Of a stretch of DNA of 64,000 nucleotides, positions 28,156-40,630 are shown one piece after another; the stretch's first letter is position 1; each line of letters starts with the position of its first letter. The position numbers and the translations under genes were made by a program. Origin of the DNA: Parietaria judaica (Eukaryota > Streptophyta > Magnoliopsida > Rosales > Urticaceae); contig OX940872.1 of NCBI GenBank assembly GCA_954871525.1, positions 23,221,746-23,285,745 on the forward strand, written 5' to 3'. The notes under the pieces were generated by a model, which was not told where the DNA came from, made no database searches, and was given only the letters and a program-made list of their open reading frames with translations.

Positions 28156-30151
28156 AGTCAACTACCAAATTCGTCATATATAAAGTCAAATATGAAGAAA
28201 TGTTGAGTAGCCGTGATTTAAACAACAAAAATTTATGCTCATTAGGTTGATATGGTCCATTTGAATACCCTCGGCGAACTATATGAACTAAATTAGGACC
28301 GAACTCTTAAATCCGAATGCGCAAATCTGGATCACTCGGTAAATATTTTGGATCAAACTCCACTATTTCTTTTTAATTTACTAATGTCTCCCCCTTCTCA
28401 TTTCTTCTTAAAATATCGATACATGATTACTTTAAATTTCTAAATAATAAATGATAAAAAAAGTGTAAACAACAAAATAGAATCGAAATCAACAATTTCA
28501 CATCCAACAAATACATAACTCTTTATTCCACAATCTTTAACTAATTGTAAAAAATAACGCACTGAGGGAAAGAGTGATATATTTTAGTGAGAGACAGAAA
28601 TATGTTGGTGAAGTACTAATTATGAGGAGGGATGAAGCTCAAATTACCACTCACTCTTAAAAAAATTTGCAATTTTTTATTATTATTTATAGTATAATTT
28701 CATATAAAAAATATTTTAACCTTTTAATTTTTCATTAAAATTTGAATGTAACTTTTAATTATAATTTTTGACAAAAAAAAATAATCTCTTGAAATGTAAG
28801 TCTTAATTCCGCTACCGGCTGCCGCGGACCGCTGTAACACTATGAAATTCTAACGGTTTTTATTATATAAAGTACTTAACCTCCACCTATAACACTATGA
28901 AATATGTATCTAAAAAAAAAAACACTATGAAATATGAATGATTGCTCTCCTATAAGAATAATTAAGCTATATAAGTATATAACTCCGTGCGCGGCTTCCA
29001 AAGTCTACCATAAGCGAATAAGATTTTTAAATTAATATATATGCTCACATCATATACATAGTGTGTATATATATATATATATCATTGTAATAAGTTTTGT
29101 CCAACCTCTAAACAATTAAAAAAATCAAACTAAATAAGTAGGTGACTCGTGATATCTTCCATTATCTTATCGAGCTGTGAAGGTTCATATAATTTAGACA
29201 TAAACCATATTCTCGCATATTTGCTTCTCAATCTCAAGCCCGTACTTCAAATAAATTGATAATTTAATACAATATTTTTACATAATTTCAATTCTAATAA
29301 ACTTTATTAGATTATTATTCAATAAATAAATAGCTTCAATAATAATAATATAATTCTCAACGATCATTAATTTATGAAGACTTCTACTATTACTTAAAGA
29401 CCATGCTTAGTTTATTTTTTTATAATTATTTATAAATAATGTAATTGGAGAATCAAAGAGAATGAGCATAGGATTTATTAACCACAAAATTTAGTAGTTT
29501 ATTAAGAAATTAATAATCATTGACTTGCTTTTATTTGTCTTGGCAACGGCAAGTGCGCTCATACTATATACCATATACCCCAATTATTTAATGCCTAATA
29601 AAATACTTTTGTCATTATTTAAATATGTAGCAATTGACCTATTCAAAACACTAGTAATTGTGTTGCTAAATACAACTTTAAATTATTAGGGAACGAAATT
29701 ATTGACTTGACAATATATCCTTTATTTAAATTAGTATATATACATCTTCTCAATTTATTCTAAACCTCGAAAGTACGTGTATTTTGGGAAGACAAAACTC
29801 ATATTATATATTAATTTTGGTGTAATTTCCTGCCCTAAAAATTTTGTATGCTTAAATTTAAATATGTGTAGACAGGATAATTTATATGGAAAAACAAACT
29901 ATATATAACAAAACTATTTAGAATTGAATTACGAATTTTAGCATTTTCAGAATTTTTTTACATATTTAATGTGGACTACGAAATCGGATTCCGGATTTCG
30001 ATTCCGGGATATATCCATTATAGTGTGGGACTTGACACTCCTTTCTACACTTCATTGAGCTTTTACTTTAATTGAATTTGAATACAACCATGAGATGAGA
30101 GTCAGTGGAAAGATTGGTCTTTTCACTTTATCAGACTCAGTCACACCAAAT
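28156..30151. other. AT-rich intergenic, no feature
   Basis: No supportable ORF or RNA gene. Short TA microsatellites occur near 29065. A small local repeat (acactatgaaa) is at about 28838-28930. Confidence 0.5.
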
Positions 30152-31445
30152 GGTTTTGATTTTCGCGATAATCGAGCGATTTATCGCTGAAAACCACTTC
30201 TCGGTAACTTATCTCCTCTAATCGTTATCTTTTTATACTTATCGCGATTTTTCGATTCGAAAAGCAAGTCACTTATCTCTCAAACTTATCAAGTGTATTT
30301 TCTCGAAAAGCAAGCTACTTTTCAGTCAAAAACGATAAGTCAACCCTGGTATAAATTTTTATTTTTTGCGGCAAAAGTTCCAACTTCTTTTAATTTCAAA
30401 ATTTAAATGTATTTTTAGGGGTTTTTTTTAGTAGATCTTTAGCGTTTTGATGTTTAAATGTTGTATATGTATGAATCATGTCAATTTTTTACATTTTTAT
30501 TCTATATTTGTATTAGTTACTTAGAAAGCTATTAGGTTGAATGAAAGTTAAACTTTGAGTTTCATATTAGTTTAATTGTACATTTTACGTTTTGAATCAA
30601 ATGTTGTTGAAGTTGATTTTTTTTTTTAAAGTATATGATGGAATATAGATGAATCAAGATGGTTTGCGTGTTTTTTATTGATTTTTTGCAGATTTGGGTT
30701 AAATTTAAGGGTTTATGCAAATTATTTATAATTGCGACAAAAATACCAATTTTCCTACAAATAGTGAATCTGAGATATATTTTAATTTTTTTGTGTAATT
30801 TCATTTTGTAACATTGTATATAATTAAGAAACTGTTAGTTTGACATAATTATTTTTGTAATTGATGTCTTTCTGAATTATGACCTTATTGCGGCAAAAGT
30901 ACATATTTTTGGAAATTAGTTAAGTTAAGCTAGTTAGTCTATTTTTTTTTTATGTAAAATCATTTTATAACATTGTATATAACTTATAAAATGTGAGGTT
31001 GACATAATTATTTCTAATTCAACGTTTTCCCGAATTGCAACCTTATTGCGGGAAAAGTAAATTTTTTTTTTTAAATTGGTCAAATTGAGCTATTTCTTTG
31101 GTTTTTCATATGTAACTTCATTTTGTAACATTGTATATAATTCTGATACTGTGATTATGACATAATTTGTTTTGTAATTTGAAGTTTTTCAATTATTAAG
31201 GAAAATATACATATAGTATTTTATGTTATAAAAAATATTTAATGTATGAAAATATATATGAAAATATTTTATAAGTTTTCCATCGATAAATCTATCGATA
31301 AGCGATTAATCCATCGATAAGTTCGATAAGTTTCGGTAACGGCAAACGATAAATTTTATAGGTTTTCCATCGATAAATCCATCGGCAAACGATTACTCCG
31401 TCGATAACGGCAAACGATTTATCGGCAAAAACGGCATTCAAATCC
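30152..31445 (-). mobile_element. hAT-type element, copy 1 (reverse orientation, ends degraded)
   Basis: This is the reverse complement of the element at 46556-47863 along its whole length, with few differences. For example the 60-codon open frame in each (30562-30804 minus, 47200-47388 plus) is almost identical. The ends have drifted: GGTTTTGATTTTCGCG replaces the CAAGGTTTCGATTTTCGCG of the intact copy, and the other end stops at CAAATCC. Flanks CACCAAAT and CACCAAAA may be a worn 8-bp duplication. No transposase domain is seen. Confidence 0.75.
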
Positions 31446-31570
31446 ACCAAAAATGCAAATTGCAAATTACAAATTGCAATAATACCAAAAAAATCAAACC
31501 CCAGTAAGTTTCCTGGGACAGTAAACTTTGACTCAGAAACTAGATCCCGGCCTAAAAACCGGACTTTTCG

Positions 31571-31985
31571 GTCCAAACCAGGAGCAGCCCGGCCTGGCCC
31601 GATTCTTAAACCAGGTCCCACTAAGCAGCTGGACCTTACTGTCCAAAACAAGTAGCAGGAGCCCCGGGCCGGCCTGGCCCGGCTCTTAAACCAGGTCCCA
31701 CTAGCCATAGCAGCTGGACCTTCCTGTCCAAAACAAGTAGCAGCAGCCCCGGCCCGGCCTGGTTTTTAAACTATGTCCAACGTGCCTAAGCAGCCTGAAA
31801 AATGGATATTCATGTCTAAAACAGGGAGCAGGTCCGGGCTGGCCCAGTTTTCAAACCCGGTCTGGTCCCACTCGTCAAAGCACCTGAAAATCGGGATTTC
31901 CTGTCCAAAACGGCGAGCAGGTCCGGCCTGACCAATTCTTAAACCAGGTCCTCCCCGTGCCAAAGCGACCTGAAACCGGACTGAG
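31571..31985 (+). repeat. GC-rich minisatellite, five degenerate units of 70-89 bp
   Basis: Units start at 31571, 31641, 31726, 31814 and 31903, each with GTCCAAAAC, AGCAGG, CCGGCCTGGCC, TTAAACCAGGTC and then a variable tail. The array is much richer in GC than its surroundings and abuts the hAT copy. Open frames across it (31292-31708, 31766-32038, minus) are by-products of the repeats. Confidence 0.75.
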
Positions 31986-32324
31986 AAAATATTTAGACTT
32001 ACAGAACAACTGAAGTATATATATATATATATAGACATATATAAATGAGTGATCTCTGCGCGGTTATAACCTAGTTGTTACGGCAGATTCGAGCAATTAA
32101 AAATTAAAATAAAAAGCAACAAAGAAGAGCAAGAATTTCAAGAAATTTTCAAACTCGAAACTTCATATATTATGAACATTATTTGCTCAGTACATTTACA
32201 CAAAAGAAAAAGGAAACCAAAGTACAAGTGGGTATTTACATTACTATCTCGTACACAAATATATATATATATATATAATATATATGTATCGTATATTTGT
32301 ATTACACATTTGAATTTTATAACC

Positions 32325-33255
32325 CTAACTCCCTAAGTCCGGTTTAGCCTCTATCTTCGCTCTCAACTCTTGTAGTGAAGGCATTCTGTCACCATCTCTC
32401 GTGCTGATAGACCACCATGACAACAGCTCATCCTACAATGGTGAAAAACATTATCAATATATTAAACTATATATATATATACATATATATTGAAGATATT
32501 TTAATTATCTATGTACGATCATTAGCAGAATGATGAACATATAATAATGAGGAAATCACAAAATATATGACTTTGATACTTTCAAATAGAATTTAACTTT
32601 TAACTCAATTTAAATACTTGACGAATAATTAATAAATAATTACCTCAAGAAAATCGCTGTTAGAGACGAACTGACTATCGATGTAGCATTTCAGTCCTCC
32701 AACTTTTACAAGTATCCGAAATTTTCCATCTTGCTCCTCCGTGTTCTCCCTCATTCCTGAATATTCGAGTATTAGAGGACAAACAAAATAATACTAGTCA
32801 CCAGAAATAGACGTCCAAAAATAAACATATAATGTTTTGACAAGAAACAAGCTTCAAGGATAATATTGTAAGTCTAGATGTACCTATTATGCAAGCCACA
32901 TGGTACCCGGTTCCTCCTAACCCTTCCTCCCACTGCCCGAGCCTGATACGTATGAAGTAACCTTCAACGAGTGAGACCGGTAAACGAGAAGTCATCCACC
33001 TGTAATTTCAAATGATACAAATATTAATATACGAAGAAGTAAATGATAGGTTTTTTTTTTTAAAAAAAAAGTGAATAATTACACTTCTCCTTCTCATTCG
33101 TATTATGATCTCACCATAAATCATCTAATACATGACTTATTCTTTGCGGAGGAAAACACAACAGATCTCGAATGTATCTATTTTCTTTGTACCGAGTGAT
33201 ATAGTAAATTGAATAGATATTTCTCAATTCAATCACCGAAAAGAATAAAACTATG

Positions 33256-33322
<67 letters not shown>

Positions 33323-36300
33323 ACGACTGCAAAGAAAAAATTACGATGATCATCTGTATATATATATACATGCTATGGATTGAAAATTATCCGACATGGT
33401 ATAGACGGTTTAGAAATTTGCGAGGCTAGCAAGGTAATAAGTATAAAAATTGTATAAAATGATAAAAAGAACTTCAAAAAGCAGATATATTTAATACTTA
33501 CGTCATAATCTCGTGACGAGACAAACGAAGCCTTCTCACAGCATCAAAGAGACCTTCCGGAACACTTGGGTTTGGCCCGGTGGCAAACAACGGGGGAGTT
33601 GTCTGACCTTCTCTCTCTGCCAATTCGGAAGCATCATGCTTGCCTTCACATCTTGGAGCTTCATTACCCCTTTGGAGAGTTGATCTTTCTCGGTTTGCTG
33701 AAGAAAGTTCCATTTGACTGAATGGGGTATGATCATAACCGAGAGGACATTCTTCGGGGCGACGCCCTTCTTCAAAGTCCATATGTGCATTGATATTCCT
33801 CGCATGGGTCTGGAATATGATCTCTGCTTCCAGCTTCGAAATTTTTTCGAGCTTATCACCTTTGAGTCCACCGAAGAAATACATGCCATGAATTAGTAAA
33901 TAAATACCGAAACTTCATTCACTTCTGTTCGGTGCAAAACCATCTTATATCCTGATTGTTTAATCAAGAAATGTTAATATAGATTTAGATTATAGAGGAC
34001 GAGACCAGACCAAATAAAATTTACCTTCTCTTAGCTCGTAACACCGAGTGATAATTAATTGGCTTGTGATAGTAACATTATATTAAATGATATCTCATTG
34101 TGTTTTTCAATTTGTACGAGTGAGATTTAATATGTGAAAACCAATAGGAAGAGAGAGATCAAGCTAGTCTCATTAGTGTTGATTCAGACCTTGGACACTT
34201 CGAGCTCAAAATTCAATAGAGTATAGCAATAAATAAAGATCACTCAATATATTTATACTCTTTTATTTATAGACTTTATGTTCAATATGTGTAACTATAT
34301 GTGCATGCATATTTATTTTCAAACATAAATAGCTTGAATCTAATATTATATCTACTCTTACCTCATTATATATATATATATGTGTGTGTGTGTGTTTTCT
34401 TTCAAAAAGCCGAAGATCACCCACAGACCCCGTCTCAAATATAGATATATAAATATATATATATATTTATAAATATATATCGGCATAGATGCGCATAAAG
34501 CAACTCCAGGTTAAACTTTTCACTGACTTATGTAAAAGAATTTTACATACTGGCTAAGACTTAATATAAATAAGTAACGGGAGTATTTACCTGCGTTACT
34601 CGGTGGTTCAGCTTCCTTCGATCCTTCTCCAACATGAAACGCGGGGATTGGAACACGGTTTTCTCTCACCCCTTCCTTTGAGGAATAAAGCGACTGAAAT
34701 ATTGACTGGAAGCCGGCAGGCTTTGACCCTGGCTCTTGGTTTTTGTCAGTAGACACAGGCTTTTCCGCCGAAGGACCTGCATTTGACCCCGGGTCTTGCT
34801 TGTTGTCAGTCGACACAGGCTTTTTCTCTGAAGGACCTGCGTTTTGAGGAGTCACGGCGTGTATAGAGCCTCCATACCCCTTCATCATGTTCGATATCCA
34901 ATTAATGAAGCTGGAGCTATCTCGTTTACTGATGGCTGCCAAACTTTGAATGCCATGCACGTCACCTATTCGTTTCTTGACGCCTCTACCATCATCGACC
35001 ACACCCTCGGCGAAATTTTGCCTTTTCGTGCCGGTGGTAACCGACTTGGCGCTGTTGCAGCTTTCGACGCTCTCATCGCTATCTTTGTCCTTTGACTTTA
35101 ATCCTTCTTTGATATCTACGCCCGATAAAGCCTTCTCCTTTCCTTTCCTTCTGGCCAGAGGCGCCTCTTCAGCCAGCCGAGAGTTGACTTCGACTTCAAG
35201 AATGTGCCTGCTCATGTCATTATCCGAGGCTGACTCTCGTTTATCCATGCACATTTTTCTCTGAGCTTCAGCTTCCTTCATACGTTTTTCTCTGGAGCTC
35301 AGAATATATCTTACACCGGGTCTTCGTTCTGCTTGAGTGTAGCCAGGTTCAATCGGATCCAAATTCATCGATGATGTACACAGTGCTTCTGTATTAACTT
35401 GTGCTGTAAAAGAATTGCCATGTTAGCGCTACTTAAAAAAAAAAAGGAATAAAATAGTAGTTTATAATCTAACCGACCAGAAAACCTAGTTCTTTGCTCA
35501 TTAAATATCGACTATTATGGTTTACAGATAGCTCCGTTTCTTTGTCAATCAATGAGAACCAAGACCAATCAATAAAATCCAAAAGTTTATTTTTTTTCTT
35601 CAAAATAAATATGTAGAGCTATTTCTCGATCAATCATCTACCACAAGTACTAATTATAAGCTCACTAGGTAATGTTGGAAGTTGATTTTCTCGAGTGTCG
35701 GTTATTTTAAGCATTTGAAATTCATAGTTCCCTTTTTCTTCCCCAAAGTATTCAGTTCGATTCTTACGTTGAATTGATGATTCACCAACTTCATTCGTCC
35801 TTCCAACAGTTCCTGCCACAAACAAGTTTCTCAGACACCGGAGACTTCAATAAGCTCATACTTAATAAAAACAAAGCAGCTTACATATACAAATAATTAT
35901 GTTATGATATTGACTACCCTAACAATAGCTGATTGTGCTAATGCCGTGTATGCGCAGCCCAAAAAAAAACCCACATGATGAAGAGAACCCTAGAATTATC
36001 CTGAGAAGTATATAATAGAAACTATAGGACTTGTGGATTCTTAAAAATAGCCCTAAAAGTAATTTACGAGACCTATAATTAGGGTTAAAGAAAATGAATT
36101 ATTTTAGGGGCTGTTGGACATATATAACCCTCGATTCAAGAACTTAATCCACAACATCAACACATTATAATTAAATTGAGCACATAATATTTCTCTATAA
36201 CAAGTTTAAAACAAATTAACTAATTATATAATCACCATAAAAATTTGCCTTTTTATTTAAGTGGAAAATGGAATTATTCATATGTGTCCATAAGGATCTA

Positions 36301-37236
36301 ACTATATCTAAATAATCCATTATTTGTATTATCGGTCGGTTTGTGTCATGTTCACTTGGAAAGGCTCCTTAACTTTGAGCCGTAATTGTGTCGTGTCTGG
36401 CGTATGGTCTCAAATTATAATCCATATACCAAACCTAGACGCTACCTTCTTAATAATGCTACAAAGTTGACCTTAGTAATAAATTTTTCACTAAAATTAC
36501 GATATAATAATACGTCAATTGAAGTAAAACTTTAATCCATAGAGTTAGGGCATCATCTCACCTAGCTCAATATTGTTGTTCGGGTTACGGACCGACAAGA
36601 CCATAGGAGGACCGCTTCCACGAGCCGTATCTGAATCGTATCTAAAACCTTCTCCGTTCGTTTGCAAATGCATACCCCTTTCATGAATGCCAAACCTCCC
36701 GCCCACATTGCTTGGTAATAACGGTACAAGAGCAACACTGCTTGTACCTGCATCCCATCAAGACGAATTTTTTTTTTTGTAAACAACGCCCCGTTCTGGG
36801 ATTAGACAATAATACTCTTATTATATATTAAGATATAATTTCCAGACATCTAGTCTTAAAAACATTGTTAGGCTCAAACCGTTAAATGGAGACCAAACTA
36901 GTTCGGATAACGTGTTGGGTGGCAAGCGCGTCGAGAATAATGATCCAGCAGGGCCTGCATTTGCGCCTGCACCTGGATCATTGCTCATGATTAATGATGG
37001 CCTGTTGGGCTGATTGTTATGAGCAAATGCTGATTCAGGTGCAGGATCTTTGTCCTTATCTCTTGAATTCATTCTCGATCCTGATAAGACCAAAAATTTC
37101 AAGATTAGTACATACTCTAAGCGTGACAAACGTTAAACTATACTAGCTAGTACAAGAGTTATAAACAACAAGTACTAGAACAAAATTATACAAAGTTTGT
37201 CCAAAAGAAAATGTGCATCTTACCGCGCCGTTCCAT
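32325..37236 (-). CDS. TZP: TZP-like PLUS3-domain protein, zinc knuckles not found
   Basis: Nine coding exons on the minus strand: 37224-37236, 36880-37080, 36562-36747, 35642-35812, 34591-35403, 33502-33859, 32884-32999, 32644-32756 and 32325-32432 (TAG). They give 692 residues. The start ATGGAACGGCGCG joins in frame to the next exon. The N-terminus has LSELVWSPFNG; the middle has KGKEKAL and SSFINWISNMMKGYGG. The C-terminus (about 563-660) is a PLUS3-type domain: LFDAVRRLRLSRHEIMTWM, GYFIRIRLGQWEEGLGGTGY, then SNSDFLEDELLSWW. This matches the TANDEM ZINC KNUCKLE/PLUS3 family, nuclear growth and light-signalling regulators. The two CCHC knuckles expected just before PLUS3 are absent from the model and I see none in the adjacent introns. 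The 36880 donor (GTTTGA) is the least certain junction. Confidence 0.82.
33257..33322. repeat. Compound (TA)n(TG)n microsatellite in an intron
   Basis: About 21 TA units followed by about 12 TG units, inside the 500-bp intron of the TZP-like gene. A shorter compound run of the same kind is at 34367-34395. Confidence 0.9.
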
Positions 37237-39130
37237 TGAGATTAAACCAAATTATACTAATTTAAGTGCATGTTGTACGGTGCAAATTAATCTAATCGGC
37301 ACATCTAACTATAGATTAAGAGTGAGAATTTAATCAGTACAAGGACACTATTCAGAACTTAATACCAACAAATAGATCTAGATCGCGTTTGTAAATATAT
37401 CTATACATAGTATAAGGACACTATTCAAAACTTAATACCAACAAATTACAGATCAAGAATATGTAAATAAATATATGTATATATATGTGCGTGTGTGTGT
37501 GTGTATCTATGTTGTCGGAGCAATCAAAAACCCTAATGGTTGCTCTAGTAAGCAATTAGCTAAGCTTACCTAAAGAGTATATCAAAGTGAATAAGGACTG
37601 GTCACATGACCTAATTTCATCATTGAAGAGAGCTTTGAACTAAATAAATTATAAACCTAACATGAATTAGAAGACTTAAGCCATGAACTATGGTGTATAC
37701 TTCTCTAAGAATAACTCTAATTAAATAAAAACTATAATAACCCTACCATATATATATTCAACTTTCTAGGTTCTATCTTCTTATGATTAGTTTTTGCTCT
37801 ACTTTTACATATTCTATGGGATTTGAATCTTAAAATATTCCCACCACTTGGATTTTGGTTGAAAAGACATATCAATGCAAAAGGGAAAAGTAAAGTGAGG
37901 TCAAAAAGTCATCTTTATCCCATGCTATGACTAGTAATGCAAGGACTTTAAATATCTAATATGGTAAAACAATCAACACAAGCAAAAAGGGTTTTCATAA
38001 GTATATTGATCATACAAAAAATAACATGATTTCTAACAAAAAAAAGTATGTTTATTTATGTTCTTTACAAGAATAAGCACTTGGTTTACTCCAAGTTCCA
38101 ACCCTAAGTATAAAACTCTTAGCTAGTTGAACTATCCTAATTTCATATAAACTTCATAAATTTAATAAAAAAAATGATATACTATATATCATCATACTAT
38201 CCAATCTAACACTACATGGAGGTATTGAGTAAACTTAAATTTAATTAAAAAAATACATAGGAATAATAATTATAAATGGGACCATTTTAATTCTTTTAAG
38301 ATATACTATCATCATATGAAAAATTGCTTTGAATAGATGCTGACATCACAAAGCATGGAAATCATACTATACATATCTATCTATCTATATATATATATAT
38401 ATAATTCCTCTCATTCTCATTTCTCACCACACAAAATTTATCAAACCCCAAAACCCTCCCACACCACACAAAAGGAACCAATAATTGCTTCAACTAAGAA
38501 AAAAGGAAGATAATATACATACATATTATACATTATATATAAAACCAAATTTAAAAGTTTAATTAACTATCAAACTCCAAGACTTTTATTATGAACATTA
38601 TCATTATCACCCCCAAACAATCCCACACCACACAAAAATGAATCAATTGCAACTAACAAAATAAAAACACCTATAACCATGGGAGATTATACCCACAAGT
38701 ATAATCTCATTATTACTTGCATTGCAAAACCTAAATTTAATAATTTAATTAGATAATTAGTGGATAGCAATATGATCATACCCCCAAACCCTCTCACACC
38801 ATATAAAATTAAAAATTAATTAGTAGATATATTACCAAAATTCATGAAGAACAATGTTACCAAACCCCCCAAACACTCAAAACAATTGCTTGAATGGCAG
38901 ATCATACACACATGCATATCAATCAAAAATCAAACATAACAAGCACAAAATCAAAGAGATAATAATTCATAATATACCCCATAGTTGAAATATAGAGTGT
39001 TAAGCTTTGAGACCACAATCGCTTCCTCGTCCCTCGAAGATTAGGTTTTCTCTCTTCTCTCTCAGAGAGTGTATGTATAATCTATGTATATATGATTGGG
39101 GTGTATCTATAGCTTTCCTGGTTTCCTTAC
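37237..39130 (-). other. 5' leader region and leader intron(s) of the TZP-like gene
   Basis: Minus-strand sequence between the start codon and the promoter. A good donor (CTTTAG|GTAAGC) at about 37568-37570 suggests a non-coding exon. A CT/GA-rich, GC-richer stretch at about 38975-39125 looks like the first leader exon. Between them lie three diverged units of about 168 bp, marked by cccccaaaccctcncacacc at about 38446, 38610 and 38781. Exact leader exons need transcript data. Confidence 0.5.
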
Positions 39131-39152
39131 AAACCCAGAATCTCCGAGCGAG

Positions 39153-39162
39153 CTTTATATAA
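39153..39162 (-). promoter_or_regulatory. TATA box of the TZP-like gene
   Basis: TTATATAAAG on the minus strand, about 30 bp upstream of the presumed leader start and in a locally GC-richer promoter. An AG-rich stretch (39175-39195) lies further upstream. Confidence 0.5.
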
Positions 39163-40457
39163 GGGTTTGGAAGTGAGAGTGATTAGAGAGAGAGAGGGTT
39201 TGACAGAAGAAAGGTCCAATCTTTTTTTAGCTCGAGAGATTCTGAAATGGAAAAAAAAACAAGACGAGGTTGAGGAGCCTCCACGTGGACACTCTCATGC
39301 CATGCACACACACTGTATATGTATACTAGTATTATTATACATATATATATCCTAGAAAAATGATTTACATCAATTTATTTTCCATTAATAGGTCTGATTC
39401 TGAAGAGAGAAAGAAAGCTCAATCGTCATTTATGGGGTGGTTTTTTTTTTTTTTTGTCGATTTATTTGGAAATAAATAAGTGAGGGAAAGATTTTCTTGG
39501 CTTAAAGGGAAAGAGAAAGGACAGAGGGGAAAAAAGTGTCGGATTCTCATTCCAACGGGGCTGTAATGATATATATGCGTAATATTAGGGTCTAATTAAT
39601 TTATTTGTACAATTTTATATTTTTTAAGAATATCACAATTTAATTTAGTCTTTGTCATAGAGTATATTTTGCTTGCGTTTTGAGTAATCAAGTGATGATT
39701 ATTATTGACAGACTGTAATTAATTATTGTGGGAAAATAATGATTGTATGGGACTTGTAGGACTGTAAGAATCAATATTTGAAAATTTGAAATTTTTTTTT
39801 TTTTTCCAATTTTTTTTAGAGAAAGTATGATTTCAATTATGAAAATAAACAACAATTTAATAGCACTCTTTATCAATTATAATGAAGTATATTCTGCTTG
39901 CATTTTGTGTTATGAGACAAGTCATGGTTAATTAAAATCTGGTATGATTTAAGCAAAATATTGACCCGTGAATAAAGTAATTTATATATATAATTATATG
40001 AGAACGTGAAAATTTATGTATATATATATAATTGATAGTGATTAAGTATATAACGGTTGGAAATAATCCGTAATAGAGCGAATATTATATTAAGTCATGC
40101 TCCAATCTTGATTCAATCAATTAATAAATAGAAAGAACTAATTATTATATTAATTTAATCATAAATTTTATAAGGGTAAAAATAATGTAGCCCAATTTCA
40201 TTAGCCAAAATTCTTGCTTGTCCAATTCTTTTTTTTTTTTCTTTTTTGAAAGGCCCACAAATAGACCACTAGCAACATGATAAGGCCTGGCAAAAAGGCC
40301 TGTCCCTATTACTGGTATTTACTTAAAAATAATATAACTCAAATAATAAGGGTGAATTTGAGGTAAAATAGGAAACATATAAATGTAACGTAAATGTGTT
40401 TCGATCGAGATTAAATGGTCTAATCGTATTGAACATAATTAGCAGATAGAAAGAATA
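39163..40457. other. Promoter-side and intergenic spacer
   Basis: AT-rich. The left 150 bp is promoter of the TZP-like gene. No other gene or repeat is supported; the plus-strand frame at 39167-39355 is not recognisable. Confidence 0.5.
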
Positions 40458-40630
40458 CAGTTCACCTCTATAAATCAATAAAGTTGGGACCAGAGAAATT
40501 TATTATAGTATTAAATTTATTAATTTATCGAAGTAAGAATTGAACTACATTAGTATAATCGGGATCGGAGAAAATTATTAATTAATCGAGATATTAATTT
40601 ATCGAGTATTAATTTATAGAGGTTCCACTG
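40458..40630. mobile_element. Emigrant/pogo-type MITE (173 bp)
   Basis: The ends are CAGTTCACCTCTATAAATCA and, in reverse complement, CAGTGGAACCTCTATAAATT, flanked by TA on both sides (40456-40457, 40631-40632). TA duplication with CAGT-AACCTCTATAAAT ends matches the Emigrant group of plant pogo-related MITEs as I remember it. Confidence 0.7.

Noticed and set aside
33111..33371. 86-codon frame rich in I, Y, H and T
   Set aside because: It is the translation of a TA/TG microsatellite inside an intron.
39167..39355. 62-codon plus-strand frame
   Set aside because: It overlaps the promoter of the TZP-like gene, begins in an AG-rich stretch and ends in TA repeats.
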